NCBI GenBank assembly: GCA_046331625.1
Contig: JAXLQL010000032.1
Location: 23,414 to 87,413, forward strand
Source: JAXLQL01 sp046331625
GTDB lineage: Bacteria > Acidobacteriota > Terriglobia > Bryobacterales > Bryobacteraceae
Direction of reading: 5' to 3'
Length of the DNA: 64,000 nucleotides
Positions 1 to 7,935 of the stretch are shown piece by piece. The translations under genes and the position numbers were made by a program. Within the stretch, counting starts at the first letter, position 1. Each line of letters starts with the position of its first letter. The notes beneath the pieces were generated by a model that saw nothing but the letters and a program-made list of their open reading frames with translations, searched no databases and was not told the DNA's origin.

Positions 1-2
1 TG

Positions 3-2240
3 GTGGTCCGCCGCGGTGGCCAGCAAAGCCGCCCCGTAACCATTCGCATCGTGCAAGCGCTTCCCGCCATCCGCACCGCGAACGGCGAAGGTTGGGGCGA
101 GGCTGCTGCCAAGGAAGACAACGGCGTCATCACGCTCGCCGTCACTGGGCTCGGGCCTACTGAACCTGCCGCCATCAGCGGTAAGCCCGGCGCCGCCGAC
201 GCGCCTGCATCGCCTCGATCGGAAATTCGCTCCTTTGTCGGTGGCCTGCCCGCTGAGACTTCCGCGATTCTGTCTCCAGACCGCGTCGGCGAGTACCAGG
301 TGAGCATCAAGCTCCCGGAACTATCCCAACCCGGTGACGTGATCACGGTCAGCGGACCCGGCCAGATAGGCAATCGCGCCCTGCGCGGCAAGGGCGCCGC
401 GCGCGTCGAGTACCTGCCGCTGCCGCAAGGCGCGCGCGCCATCTCCACGCTGCGCACCTCTGACCTTCGCGCCAACTACGTGGTGGGTCATGGTCCGCGC
501 GGCAACGACGGCTGCTATCCCTCTTGGCTCTTTGATTTCGCTCGCCGAACGGCCACCTCCGTTGGATCTTGCCTCATCGCCGCGCAGCAGAACGCCGCGT
601 CCCCCCTGCAGCCCCTCAACGAAACCTCACTCATCGCCTCCTTCGCCGGACCCGCCACCGGCAACGGCGACCTCCAGACCGGCCTTTCCTCGAAGGTGGT
701 GCTGTTCAATCCTGCCCGCGAAGGCGCCCTTACGGCGCAGTTGCCGGCTGCCGCTTCGTTTCTCGCAGCCACCGGGGACGGGTCTCTACTCGCCGCGGGC
801 GGGCAACTCGAAACCGCGGTCCGTGTGGATGCCATGACTGGCGATGTCTCACCCGTGGATCTGCAGATCGGATTCCCCGGCGCGGGAGGTGGTGGCGGAG
901 GCGGCGGTGGAGGCGCGTTTCAGCTTGCCGCCGAGGTGGACGCCGGCGACGGCGTGAAGCAGGTGCTCACGCTGCCTGTCAACGTCGGTCAAGGATCGCT
1001 TGCCCTAGTCGTGGCCGATGACGCGGATAAGCCCGCCCGCGCCAAACTGGCGCTGCTCAACCAACGCGGCGAGGTAACTGGCACGCGCAACTTCCCCTCC
1101 GGTTGGATCCCGCTGCTCGCTCCGCAACAAGCGCAACAGGGTGGTGGTGGTCAGGGCGGCCAACTGCCCGGCGGAGTAAACTTCGCCCGCCTCAACCGGC
1201 TGCCCAACATGTACGATGCCGCAACGCGCAGCTACTATTTGCTGGCTCGCAAGTCAGATGGTTCCGCGCACGGCATGGTGGTTTTCTCGGGCGCCGACCT
1301 CGCGGCCAAAGCCGTCGATTTCCCCAGCGGGTGGTTTGCGGCAACGTGCAGCCCGCAGTTGCCTCTGTATACGCTCGAACTCTCCCGCCGCCTTGCCGTG
1401 TTCGGTGCTCCGCGATCGGAAGACGCGGTGCAGGCGCGTTGCGCTTCGAGCGGCTACGTGCTGGTCGATATCGCCGGACAAACCGCGCGAGCCGTGCCGT
1501 TCCCAGGCGCCGGCATCGCCAACACGCGCGCATCGGTGGGCGAGATGAACGACTACCTTTACGCCTCCAACACCGATGCGAGCAGCGGCAACTCCGACAC
1601 TCTCTTCGTGCTCGATACGGTGGCCGAGACCGCCTTCCGCCTCGACCTCCCCGCGGGTGTTTCGAGCTTCTCAGGCATCATCTCGGCGCCCTCCCTCTCC
1701 TCACTCATCGCCATCGCGACCAATCAGACTGCGGGCGACGCCGGGCTCGTTGTTTTTGATCTCGAAGGCGAACAGCAGCGGGTGCTGCCTGTGCCCGACG
1801 GATTTCAGACCGTGCAGTTCGGCGCCGTGTTCCTCAATTCGAGAAAGGTGGTGGCGCGCGGCATCAAGGCCAACGGCTCGCAGTACCTCATCTATGACCT
1901 GCTGACTGGCGACCTCGCCATGCCCGCCAATCCGGAAGGCGTTGTCCACGTGGGCGCGCTTCCCGTTGCCAATCCAGGAACTGGCGGCGGTGGTGGCGGA
2001 AATCCAGGCGGACCGGGAGGGCCTGGCGGACCCGGAGGCCCTGGCGGACCTGGGGGGCCCGGTGGTCCCTTTCCCGGCGGCGGAAATCCCGGAGGCGGCG
2101 GAGGCGGTGGTGGCGCCACTGCCGGGACTGTTGCGGTGCAGCCGCTCCAGACCATCAACGCCAAGGGAAACTCGATCGCCGCTCTCGGCTTTGACTCGAA
2201 TCGAAACCCGGCAGGAATCGTCGTCGTCCGAGTTCCGTAA
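3..2240 (+). CDS. Secreted Gly-rich protein with Solibacter-type domain, 5' partial
   Basis: The frame is open to the window edge, so the N terminus and any signal peptide lie outside; the GTG at position 3 is not a credible start. Visible residues 15-115 resemble the C-terminal module of Solibacter-type secreted proteins (TIGR03437): a segment beginning ALPAIRTANGEGWGEAAA, then VITLAVTGLGPTEPA, ending in a YQVSIKLP strand. Residues about 120-640 look like repeated beta-rich strands, possibly a propeller, with no family I can name. Two low-complexity loops stand out: a poly-Gly run near residues 295-305 and a GGP-repeat tract near 655-705. Probably extracellular or surface-located; function unknown. 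Confidence 0.6.
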   Translation: MVRRGGQQSRPVTIRIVQALPAIRTANGEGWGEAAAKEDNGVITLAVTGLGPTEPAAISGKPGAADAPASPRSEIRSFVGGLPAETSAILSPDRVGEYQVSIKLPELSQPGDVITVSGPGQIGNRALRGKGAARVEYLPLPQGARAISTLRTSDLRANYVVGHGPRGNDGCYPSWLFDFARRTATSVGSCLIAAQQNAASPLQPLNETSLIASFAGPATGNGDLQTGLSSKVVLFNPAREGALTAQLPAAASFLAATGDGSLLAAGGQLETAVRVDAMTGDVSPVDLQIGFPGAGGGGGGGGGGAFQLAAEVDAGDGVKQVLTLPVNVGQGSLALVVADDADKPARAKLALLNQRGEVTGTRNFPSGWIPLLAPQQAQQGGGGQGGQLPGGVNFARLNRLPNMYDAATRSYYLLARKSDGSAHGMVVFSGADLAAKAVDFPSGWFAATCSPQLPLYTLELSRRLAVFGAPRSEDAVQARCASSGYVLVDIAGQTARAVPFPGAGIANTRASVGEMNDYLYASNTDASSGNSDTLFVLDTVAETAFRLDLPAGVSSFSGIISAPSLSSLIAIATNQTAGDAGLVVFDLEGEQQRVLPVPDGFQTVQFGAVFLNSRKVVARGIKANGSQYLIYDLLTGDLAMPANPEGVVHVGALPVANPGTGGGGGGNPGGPGGPGGPGGPGGPGGPGGPFPGGGNPGGGGGGGGATAGTVAVQPLQTINAKGNSIAALGFDSNRNPAGIVVVRVP

Positions 2241-2385
2241 GCCGAAAGGCCGGATCCGGCTACGATGCGCCTGGCTTTGAGTGTCGCGACGGGCGCGTCA
2301 AGGAAAGATCCGCCGGTGGAAGCCGCAACTCGATCGTGCAAACCAATCTCCCCTGCCTTCTTTGGAGCAATCGAGGTCGCGCCGG

Positions 2386-2525
2386 GGCGTCAAACACATT
2401 TGGCTCGCCGATCCCCAAAGCCGCAAGCTCTTCGTGCTCCTGGCAGGCAAGCTCCACGAAGTGACCGCTTCGACCTCGACGACCCGCCTCTCGTCATCGA
2501 GCCTCACCAAATCTTCGACGAGTAG
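2386..2525 (+). pseudogene. Uma2 (DUF820) family C-terminal remnant
   Basis: A short stretch encodes GVKHIWLADPQSRKLFVL and then AGKLHEVT, which is the usual C-terminal strand pair of Uma2 nucleases. Near 2461-2468 the frame shifts by one base and continues as FDLDDPPLVIEPHQIFDE followed by TAG, the normal family ending. The N-terminal two thirds, including the catalytic region, are missing. This is a decayed fragment ending 21 bases before the histone deacetylase gene. It differs in sequence from the Uma2 array at 21-23 kb, so it is not a recent copy of it. Confidence 0.6.
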
Positions 2526-2546
2526 CCACATCTGCCGCACCGTGGC

Positions 2547-3497
2547 ATGATCGTATGGATGGCGACGGCGCTCCTCCTCGATCCTCTCTACAAACTCCAC
2601 GACACCGGACCCGGCCACCCGGAAACCGCCGCCCGCTATGACGCCGTCAGCGAAGCCCTGAAGCCGCTCGCGCGCAACACGGTCGCGATCAAGCCGCGCG
2701 AAGCCAACGAAGACGAGATCGCGCTCTGCCACGCACGAGCTTACATCGCCCGCGCCAAGCGCGACATCGCCGCAGGGCTCGACCAACTCTCCACCGGCGA
2801 CACCTCCGTATGTCCCGCGAGCTTTGACGTCGCGGTGAAAGCCACGGGTGGCGTGCTCAACGCCGTGGACGCCGTCGTCGCCGGCAAAGCATCGAACGCC
2901 TTCTGCGCCGTGCGCCCTCCTGGACATCACGCCACGCCCGCCCGCGGCATGGGATTTTGCGTATTCAACAACATCGCCGTGGCTGCTCGCTACGCGCAAA
3001 AGAAGCACGGCGCCGCCCGCGTCCTCATCGCCGACTGGGATGTCCATCATGGCAACGGCACTCAGGACGTGTTCTACTCCGATGGCTCTGTGCTCTTCAT
3101 GAGCACACATCAGCACCCGTGGTATCCGGGCACAGGAATGCGTGACGAACGCGGCGAGGGCAAGGCCGAGGGCCGCATCCTGAACTATCCGTTGCCTGCT
3201 GGTTCCGGTCGCGCCGAGATCCTGGCCGTCTTCCAACACGACCTCATGAAGGCAGCCGACGAGTTCAAACCCGACCTGATCATGATCTCCGCCGGCTTCG
3301 ACTCTCGCGAGGGCGACCCGCTTGGCCGGTTCCGCCTCACCGACACCGATTTTCGCGACCTCACCCTCACCCTCATGGAGATCGCCGACAAGCACTCCAA
3401 GGGCAAGCTGGTCTCCGTGCTCGAGGGCGGCTATAGCCTGACGGGCTTGGCCTCCGGCGTCTCTGCTCACTTCGCTGCGCTCTCGGGTGTACGGTGA
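2547..3497 (+). CDS. Histone deacetylase family (acetoin utilisation/polyamine deacetylase-like) protein, intact copy
   Basis: Zinc-dependent deacylase of the arginase/deacetylase fold, presumably cytoplasmic; bacterial members remove acetyl groups from small amines or protein lysines, and the substrate here is unknown. Family marks in order: HDTGPGHPETAARYDAV near the N terminus, RPPGHH with the catalytic His pair at 127-128, WDVHHGNGTQDVFY with zinc ligands Asp165 and His167, SAGFD with third ligand Asp252, and VLEGGYSL near the end. Length (316 aa) is normal for the bacterial class. ATG 2547 is used, but ATG 2559 is equally plausible because conservation starts there. It is the only intact one of three copies; the others are at 5005-5354 and 7936-8819. 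Confidence 0.92.
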   Translation: MIVWMATALLLDPLYKLHDTGPGHPETAARYDAVSEALKPLARNTVAIKPREANEDEIALCHARAYIARAKRDIAAGLDQLSTGDTSVCPASFDVAVKATGGVLNAVDAVVAGKASNAFCAVRPPGHHATPARGMGFCVFNNIAVAARYAQKKHGAARVLIADWDVHHGNGTQDVFYSDGSVLFMSTHQHPWYPGTGMRDERGEGKAEGRILNYPLPAGSGRAEILAVFQHDLMKAADEFKPDLIMISAGFDSREGDPLGRFRLTDTDFRDLTLTLMEIADKHSKGKLVSVLEGGYSLTGLASGVSAHFAALSGVR

Positions 3498-3678
3498 GGC
3501 CGGCGCAGTCGTTGGGTATGTGTGTGATTTGAACCATGGTTTGGCGCGAACGGAAGCATCGGTTGGCCGGAGTGCAGGACGCGGAAGCACTCGCCGGTCG
3601 GGCGTGCAAGCTGTCCGCGCTGTCGTCCCGTGTAGTACCAGCGCGCTTACCGCATCAGTCCAGGGCACAAACGCGACT
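3498..3678 (+). repeat. Direct repeat, copy 1: 3' flank of histone deacetylase gene
   Basis: This noncoding stretch after the deacetylase stop recurs at 5355-5536 with scattered substitutions, again directly after deacetylase coding sequence. With the coding part, the duplicated block runs about 3146-3678 and 5005-5536. The short open frames in it differ between the copies, so I do not call a gene. Confidence 0.85.
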
Positions 3679-3689
3679 GATCGTTAGCG

Positions 3690-4028
3690 TCAGCCCTTCC
3701 TCATGCCGATCGCGACAAAGAACCAGGCAACGGCTAGGCTCGCGAAGGAGGCCACAACCGGCGCCAGTCCTTCCATAAATACCGCCCCTACGACACGGAC
3801 TCCCTGCAGATCGAGGCCGCTTATCGTGCTGATTGCCACGAAGCCATTGGCGGCCGCCAGTACAAGATTGCAGAGAACAGCGAAGACCGCACCGAGCGTC
3901 AGCGGCCTCATCAACGACAGAAGACGCTCACTGGGACGAAGGGCAAACCATGCGCCTGCCAGCATCGGAACGCTACAAACAAGCAAACCAAAAAGTGATG
4001 CAAAGCTCGCACCGCTAAAACCTCTCAT
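3690..4028 (-). CDS. Small polytopic membrane protein
   Basis: The protein has 112 aa and three or four hydrophobic segments, about residues 8-29, 43-65 and 77-108 (the last long enough for two helices). I recognise no family. The start at 4028 is set by a strong Shine-Dalgarno AAGGAGG five bases upstream; the open frame extends to 4100 but has no comparable site. It is divergent from the ECF sigma factor that starts about 100 bases away, so the two may share a regulatory region. It lies between two copies of the deacetylase repeat, and its codon choice is less GC3-biased than the flanking genes. Confidence 0.6.
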   Translation of the reverse strand: MRGFSGASFASLFGLLVCSVPMLAGAWFALRPSERLLSLMRPLTLGAVFAVLCNLVLAAANGFVAISTISGLDLQGVRVVGAVFMEGLAPVVASFASLAVAWFFVAIGMRKG

Positions 4029-4128
4029 ATCGACCTCCTTGAAATTCTGACGTTCACAATATGGAGTAACGCCGTCGCCAGCCAAACGTGACAGTGTCAC
4101 AAACTCATGGCTGGAGCGTCATATCCAC

Positions 4129-4716
4129 TTGGAGCCTGAACTCGAAGTTGCACTGATGATTCGATTGAAATCAGGGGACAGTGCTGCCTTTGACGAAATC
4201 TACGGTGTCTTCAACCGACGGCTTCTGAGCTTTCTCGTGCGATTGACGAAGAACCGGCCGGTCGCGGAGGATCTCGTGGAGGAGACTTGGCTTCGACTGG
4301 TCGAGAATCTGGAGAAGCTCGATGCCGACACTCGCCTCGGGCCTTGGCTCTTCACCGTGGCACGCAACCTGTTCGTCAGTCACTGCCGGTCAAGGGCCCG
4401 CGAACACTCCTGCACTTCCGATTTGATCGTCCTTTGGCCAAGCGAACTGCCACAATCACCCTTCGACTTGGCATCCTCGAATCAATTCGAAGAGCGGTTG
4501 GAAGCGGCCATCGCCTCGTTGCCGCCCAAGTATCGCGAGGCACTTCTGCTCGTCGCGGTTGAGCAACTCCGCCCAATGGATGCCGCAAGCGTATGCGCTA
4601 TCAGCGTAGAATCCCTTCGGCAACGGCTCAGCCGGGCGCGGGCCTTGCTGTCAAAGTACTTGGCAGACCATGAGCTGTCCAAGGAGAATCATCACAAGGA
4701 GATCAATGATGGCTGA
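4129..4716 (+). CDS. ECF-type RNA polymerase sigma factor
   Basis: Directs RNA polymerase to an alternative promoter set. Region 2 covers about residues 15-90 (AFDEIYGVFNRRLLSFLVRL, then AEDLVEETWLRLVEN and LGPWLFTVARNLFVSHCR). Region 4 covers about 118-180 (LEAAIASLPPKYREALLL, then an HTH with SVESLRQRLSRARALL). Length (195 aa) is typical. Starts at TTG 4129 or ATG 4156 are both possible; an upstream ATG at 4107 is out of frame. The 3' end overlaps the next small gene by 8 bases, which suggests translational coupling. No standard zinc-binding anti-sigma gene follows. Target promoters unknown. Confidence 0.88.
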   Translation: MEPELEVALMIRLKSGDSAAFDEIYGVFNRRLLSFLVRLTKNRPVAEDLVEETWLRLVENLEKLDADTRLGPWLFTVARNLFVSHCRSRAREHSCTSDLIVLWPSELPQSPFDLASSNQFEERLEAAIASLPPKYREALLLVAVEQLRPMDAASVCAISVESLRQRLSRARALLSKYLADHELSKENHHKEINDG

Positions 4717-4948
4717 CGACGAAGATCGATTGCTCCAGGTCGCCGCCTGCCTGCCTCCGGTTGTTCCCGACATCGAACGGGAAGCCCGCGTCCGGAAGCG
4801 CTGCCACGCCGCCCTGGCGAGACGCTTTTCACGCCGAACAGCACGAGCCCCTGGTTCCGGTCTGCTCGACATAGCGGCCGCCACTGTCCTGTGCGGCTAT
4901 CTAGCCGCAGTGGTTGCGGAAGCCCTCCGCTTGGGAGGATCGCGATAG
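4709..4948 (+). CDS. Small membrane protein coupled to the ECF sigma factor (putative regulator)
   Basis: The protein has 79 aa: a charged, cytoplasmic-type N half (residues 1-48, with several Arg/His residues) and one hydrophobic helix (about 52-71, LLDIAAATVLCGYLAAVVAE). Start ATG 4709 is favoured by AAGGAG at 4696-4701, seven bases upstream and inside the sigma gene; ATG 4706 would be too close. Overlap with the sigma stop suggests stoichiometric translation. Position and topology fit an anti-sigma factor, but there is no HxxxCxxC zinc motif and no recognisable anti-sigma domain, so that role is inference only. Confidence 0.55.
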   Translation: MADDEDRLLQVAACLPPVVPDIEREARVRKRCHAALARRFSRRTARAPGSGLLDIAAATVLCGYLAAVVAEALRLGGSR

Positions 4949-5004
4949 CACGGTTCGGGCGAAGCGGCGTGCCACTGTGTATTCCGCGTCGCCTCGCGGT
5001 GTGG

Positions 5005-5354
5005 GCGAGCGCGAGGGAAAGGCCGAAGGCCGCATCCTGAACCACCCGTTTCTCGCCGGTTCCGGCCGCGCTGAAATCCTAGCCGTGTTTCAACACGACC
5101 TCATCAAAGCCGCCACCGAGTTCCAACCCGACCTCGTCATGATCTCCGCCGGCTTCGACTCTCGCGCGGGCGACCCGCTCGGCCGGTTCCGCCTCACCGA
5201 CACCGATTTTCGCGACCTGACGCTCACCCTCATGGAGATCGCCGACAAGCACTCCAAGGGAAAGCTCGTTTCCGTGCTCGAAGGCGGCTATAGCTTGACG
5301 GGCCTCGCCGCCGGAGTCTCCGCTCATTTCGCTGCGCTCTCGGGTGCACGCTGA
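5005..5354 (+). pseudogene. Histone deacetylase family, truncated copy 2 (C-terminal third)
   Basis: Encodes only the last third of the deacetylase, from the segment GKAEGRILN through VMISAGFDSRAGDPLG and the VLEGGYSL ending. The catalytic His pair and two zinc ligands are absent. There is no start of its own; the frame simply runs in from unrelated sequence. It shares with copy 3, against copy 1, SRAGDPLG (copy 1 SREGDPLG), LAAGVSAHF (copy 1 LASGVSAHF) and the ending SGAR (copy 1 SGVR), so copies 2 and 3 are closer to each other. Confidence 0.85.
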
Positions 5355-5536
5355 GGCCGGCGCAGTCGCTGGGTATGTGTGTGATTTGAACCATGGTTTG
5401 GCGCGAACGGAAGCTTCGGTTGGCCGGAGTGCAGGACACGGAAGCACTCGTCGGCCGGGAGCGCAACCTGTCCGCGCTGTCGTCCCGTGTAGTACCAGCG
5501 CGCTCACCGCACCAGTCTACGGGCACAAACGCGACT
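5355..5536 (+). repeat. Direct repeat, copy 2: 3' flank of histone deacetylase fragment
   Basis: Second copy of the noncoding block at 3498-3678, nearly colinear with about a dozen visible substitutions. After it (5537-5590) is unique sequence leading into the toxin-like gene. The pair of direct repeats brackets the sigma-factor cassette. Confidence 0.85.
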
Positions 5537-5590
5537 TTGTGGGCTCTAATGCCGTCGAGGGAGCCACTTTCGAGGGCCCTGAGCGCTAGA

Positions 5591-5893
5591 ATGGAGCCTG
5601 GAGAAGCGTTGCAAGCACGGTTCTATATTGACCCAGCCACCGGCTTGCCGCACATTCATGGCCATGGCGTTAGCGAGGACGAGGCGATTGAAGTCCTGGA
5701 GCGACCGGGCGAGGATCGGCACGGCCGTGAGGGTTCACGAGTTGCCCTTGGCCAAACCGCATCCGGGCGATATCTCCGAGTTATCTATGTGCCGGACCCG
5801 GAGCCTGACAGCGTGTTCGTAGTCACAGCGTACGAGTTGACTGGAAAGCCGCTTGCCGCCTTTCGGCGGCGCAGAAGGAAGAAACACCAATGA
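5591..5893 (+). CDS. DUF4258-like protein, putative toxin of a toxin-antitoxin-like pair
   Basis: A basic protein of 100 aa with a short beta-rich core: FYIDPATGLPHIHGHGVSED, then GQTASGRYLRVIYVPDPE, then VFVVTAYELTGKPLAAFR, ending in a run of Arg/Lys. This layout matches DUF4258 proteins, which are related to RelE/BrnT-type ribonuclease toxins; activity here is untested. Start ATG 5591 follows the duplicated flank. The stop overlaps the next ATG (ATGA), so the two genes are translationally coupled, in the toxin-first order also seen for BrnT-BrnA and HigB-HigA. Confidence 0.65.
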   Translation: MEPGEALQARFYIDPATGLPHIHGHGVSEDEAIEVLERPGEDRHGREGSRVALGQTASGRYLRVIYVPDPEPDSVFVVTAYELTGKPLAAFRRRRRKKHQ

Positions 5894-6084
5894 GCGAAAC
5901 CAAACTGCCTGAAGGATGGGACGATGCCAAGCTACGCCGGGTTCTGGCACACTACGAGGAACAATCCGAGCATGAGGCCTTGATCGAGGACGAGGCTGGC
6001 GTACAGTCCAAAGAAACCATAATGTCGGTCCCGTACGAACTTGTACCGGAAGTGCGCGAACTCATCGCTAAGCGTCACCGCTAG
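5890..6084 (+). CDS. Small acidic partner of the DUF4258-like protein (putative antitoxin)
   Basis: A protein of 64 aa with an acidic helical N half (LPEGWDDAKLRRVLAHYEEQ, then SEHEALIEDEAG) and a C-terminal segment SVPYELVPEVRELIAKRH. It belongs to a family I recognise as recurring small hypothetical proteins next to DUF4258 genes. There is no obvious HTH or ribbon-helix-helix, so autoregulation cannot be read from sequence. Overlap of four bases with the upstream gene, acidic charge against the basic partner, and small size support an antitoxin-like role; this is inference. Confidence 0.6.
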   Translation: MSETKLPEGWDDAKLRRVLAHYEEQSEHEALIEDEAGVQSKETIMSVPYELVPEVRELIAKRHR

Positions 6085-6136
6085 GTTGCGGAAACCTTCG
6101 CGACTACACGGGCTCTATCGTGGGAGAATCGTCGTC

Positions 6137-7000
6137 ATGCCGATAGTGGAAACCAGAGAACGTTATGCCCAGCAGATCAAAACGGCAGCGAATCTTCGGT
6201 CAGAAAGCCTCGTGCGCGCCCTTGCGACTGTACCGCGGGAAGAGTTCGTTGGTGCGAGCCCATGGCGGACTGTGGCTCGCCCCGCTCCGGGCCAGATGCA
6301 ACCGATCGTATCCGAGGTCTCCAATCCAAGCGAACTCTATGCCGATGTCGCCGTGTTCCTTGATCAGTCGAAAACTCTGACAAACGGAAACCCGTCCACA
6401 TTGGCTCCCTGGATCGACGGCTTGGGCCTAGCCGAAGGTAAGTCCGTTTTCCACCTCGGATGTGGCACCGGCTACTACACTGCCGTCATGGCTGAGGTTG
6501 TGGGGCCTGGCGGCAGCGTTCTTGCAGCCGAGATTGACACGGCGCTGGCCAGCCAAGCGAGCGCGAGTTTGGCCCGCTACCCCAATGTGCGAGTCGTTGA
6601 GGGAGACGGCGGGGACCTTGAGATCGGAGCCCGCGACGCGATTTTGGTCAATGCGGGCGTGACTCATCCGACCGGGCGATGGCTGGACAGCTTGAACATC
6701 GGAGGAACGCTAATTCTTCCGATGACCGTCGAACTTGGCATGCCCAATGTTGGCAAAGGATTGGCCCTGAGGATCTTGAAGGGGGCGTCCGCCTACGAGG
6801 CCAGCTTCTTTCCGGTCCCGGTCATGATCTACTCCTGTTCGAGTGTTCGAGACTCCAGTATCGCTGCGGCGTTTGGCAAGCAAATGATGGCTGGCGGAAC
6901 GTTCAGTGCCGTGCGCTCGCTCAGACGGGATGCTCACGAGCAAGGATCATCCTGCTGGCTCCACTCAGCAGAGTTCTGCCTCTCCATGCAAGCCTGTTAG
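6137..7000 (+). CDS. PCMT-like SAM-dependent methyltransferase
   Basis: Class I methyltransferase related to protein-L-isoaspartate O-methyltransferase. The N-terminal region (RERYAQQIKTAANLRSESLV, then VPREEFVG) and the SAM motif FHLGCGTGYYTAVMAEVVG followed by the acidic strand end AAEID fit this family. A short C-terminal extension (to 287 aa) includes a W-H-rich end; true PCMT enzymes are about 210-230 aa, so the substrate may differ. Start ATG 6137 is chosen because homology begins there and a GGGAGAAT site precedes it; the open frame starts at 6041. It lies in the second cassette between deacetylase copies, with weaker GC3 bias than its neighbours. Confidence 0.75.
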   Translation: MPIVETRERYAQQIKTAANLRSESLVRALATVPREEFVGASPWRTVARPAPGQMQPIVSEVSNPSELYADVAVFLDQSKTLTNGNPSTLAPWIDGLGLAEGKSVFHLGCGTGYYTAVMAEVVGPGGSVLAAEIDTALASQASASLARYPNVRVVEGDGGDLEIGARDAILVNAGVTHPTGRWLDSLNIGGTLILPMTVELGMPNVGKGLALRILKGASAYEASFFPVPVMIYSCSSVRDSSIAAAFGKQMMAGGTFSAVRSLRRDAHEQGSSCWLHSAEFCLSMQAC

Positions 7001-7126
7001 CAGCGCCGCGATTCGAGCCGTCGGCTACGCATGGTACGCCGGGCAGCACCGGCCCAATCTCCGGGCGAGATCGCGACTTCACGCGACGTATGTGCCTGTG
7101 CGGTCCTAAGCTATGTTAGGAAAAGA

Positions 7127-7588
7127 TTGTCGGTGAACCACACCAATGCTTTGGGAATGGCGCTTGCCCTTGCGGCAGTATTGACCTGCTGCCCTTCTGC
7201 AAACGCATTCACAACGTGCATCGTCTCCAACGCGGTTGTGCCTCGGGTACAAGGCCGGGTCGTTTCCACGTTCCGCGGCCAGATGACTTCCGTCGCAGGT
7301 GCACAGGTGAACCTGTGGAGGGCTTCAGACCGCATTCGTCTCGTCGCGCGTACAGATGCGGACTCGTTGGGTCGTTTCCTAATCCCGAACGTTGCACCCG
7401 GGGAATATGTGTTGCGCGCGGAACATGCAGGCTTATTGGCTGCAGAAGCCAACCTTTACGTCAAGAAGCGGCGCTGGATCTTGTTTCCACAACGTGGAAC
7501 CCTTGTTGTTTCCCTTGGACTTGCACACGATGTCTGTCCGTTCGTTGAGGTCACTCAAGTGGGTCAAATTGATCAAGCGGACCAGTGA
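7127..7588 (+). CDS. Secreted protein with carboxypeptidase-regulatory-like domain
   Basis: The N terminus carries a signal peptide (hydrophobic MALALAAVLTCC, then a PSANA-type cleavage site). The mature part has one Ig-like carboxypeptidase-regulatory fold: VQGRVVSTFRGQ, then AGAQVNLWRASD, then TDADSLGRFLIPNVAPGEYV and LRAEHAGLLAAE. Such domains occur as adhesion or receptor modules; as a stand-alone secreted domain its role is unknown. The start is uncertain: TTG 7127 has AGGA five bases upstream, while GTG 7133 is the alternative. It is the last gene of the second cassette. Confidence 0.55.
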   Translation: MSVNHTNALGMALALAAVLTCCPSANAFTTCIVSNAVVPRVQGRVVSTFRGQMTSVAGAQVNLWRASDRIRLVARTDADSLGRFLIPNVAPGEYVLRAEHAGLLAAEANLYVKKRRWILFPQRGTLVVSLGLAHDVCPFVEVTQVGQIDQADQ

Positions 7589-7822
7589 GGATGTTGTGTA
7601 CTCATTACGAAATGCCGGGACAAGGCGCGAGAGCTGCGGGCATAGCGTACGAGGTCTTCCGGCGAATACCTCCTGTGTAACGCCACAGGCACACGCGATC
7701 CTTGGGGCAGGGCTGTCGATAGTACGCTGAGCCTTGCGGTTCGTCCTGCTTAGCCATGCGTGACTGTGACGGTTTGCATGGCGAGAGAAGCGGACGATGG
7801 TTCCAGTGACAATGGCATAAGA
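7589..7822. other. Intergenic stretch without recognisable gene
   Basis: No frame here looks coding. A small inverted repeat (CCTGTG...CACAGG near 7671-7690) is visible and unremarkable. Together with the decayed fragment at 7823-7920 this makes a gap of about 350 bases before deacetylase copy 3. Confidence 0.5.
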
Positions 7823-7920
7823 CGCGTACTCGCGATAGGTCTGCTCGCCATGCTGTGGTTGGCCGCCGTGCTGCTCGCGCAATGCCCGCTCAGGGCTCCA
7901 AGGCCGCCGGACCGGATCAC
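7823..7920 (+). pseudogene. Decayed 5' copy of the DUF4177-like gene at 8845
   Basis: This segment aligns by eye with 8847-8949, the beginning of the DUF4177-like gene; a shared block is CGCGATAGGTCTG, and both end in CCGGATCAC. Coding capacity is lost. It ends about 15 bases before deacetylase copy 3, so the gene pair DUF4177-deacetylase was once duplicated as a unit. Confidence 0.7.
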
Positions 7921-7935
7921 GCGCGCCTCCGTGGC

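Noticed and set aside
1980..2090. True collagen-like triple helix in the first protein
   Set aside because: The tract is short, the Gly phase is interrupted and Pro is not in the Y position consistently; a flexible linker is more likely.
2298..3668. Long minus-strand open frame opposite the deacetylase gene
   Set aside because: It is antisense to a clearly coding gene, has no family marks, and exists because GC3-rich genes leave an open complementary frame.
3498..3690. Possible small gene in the duplicated flank (frame beginning MVWRERK)
   Set aside because: The frames in the two copies diverge at their ends and the copies differ by substitutions without a coding pattern.
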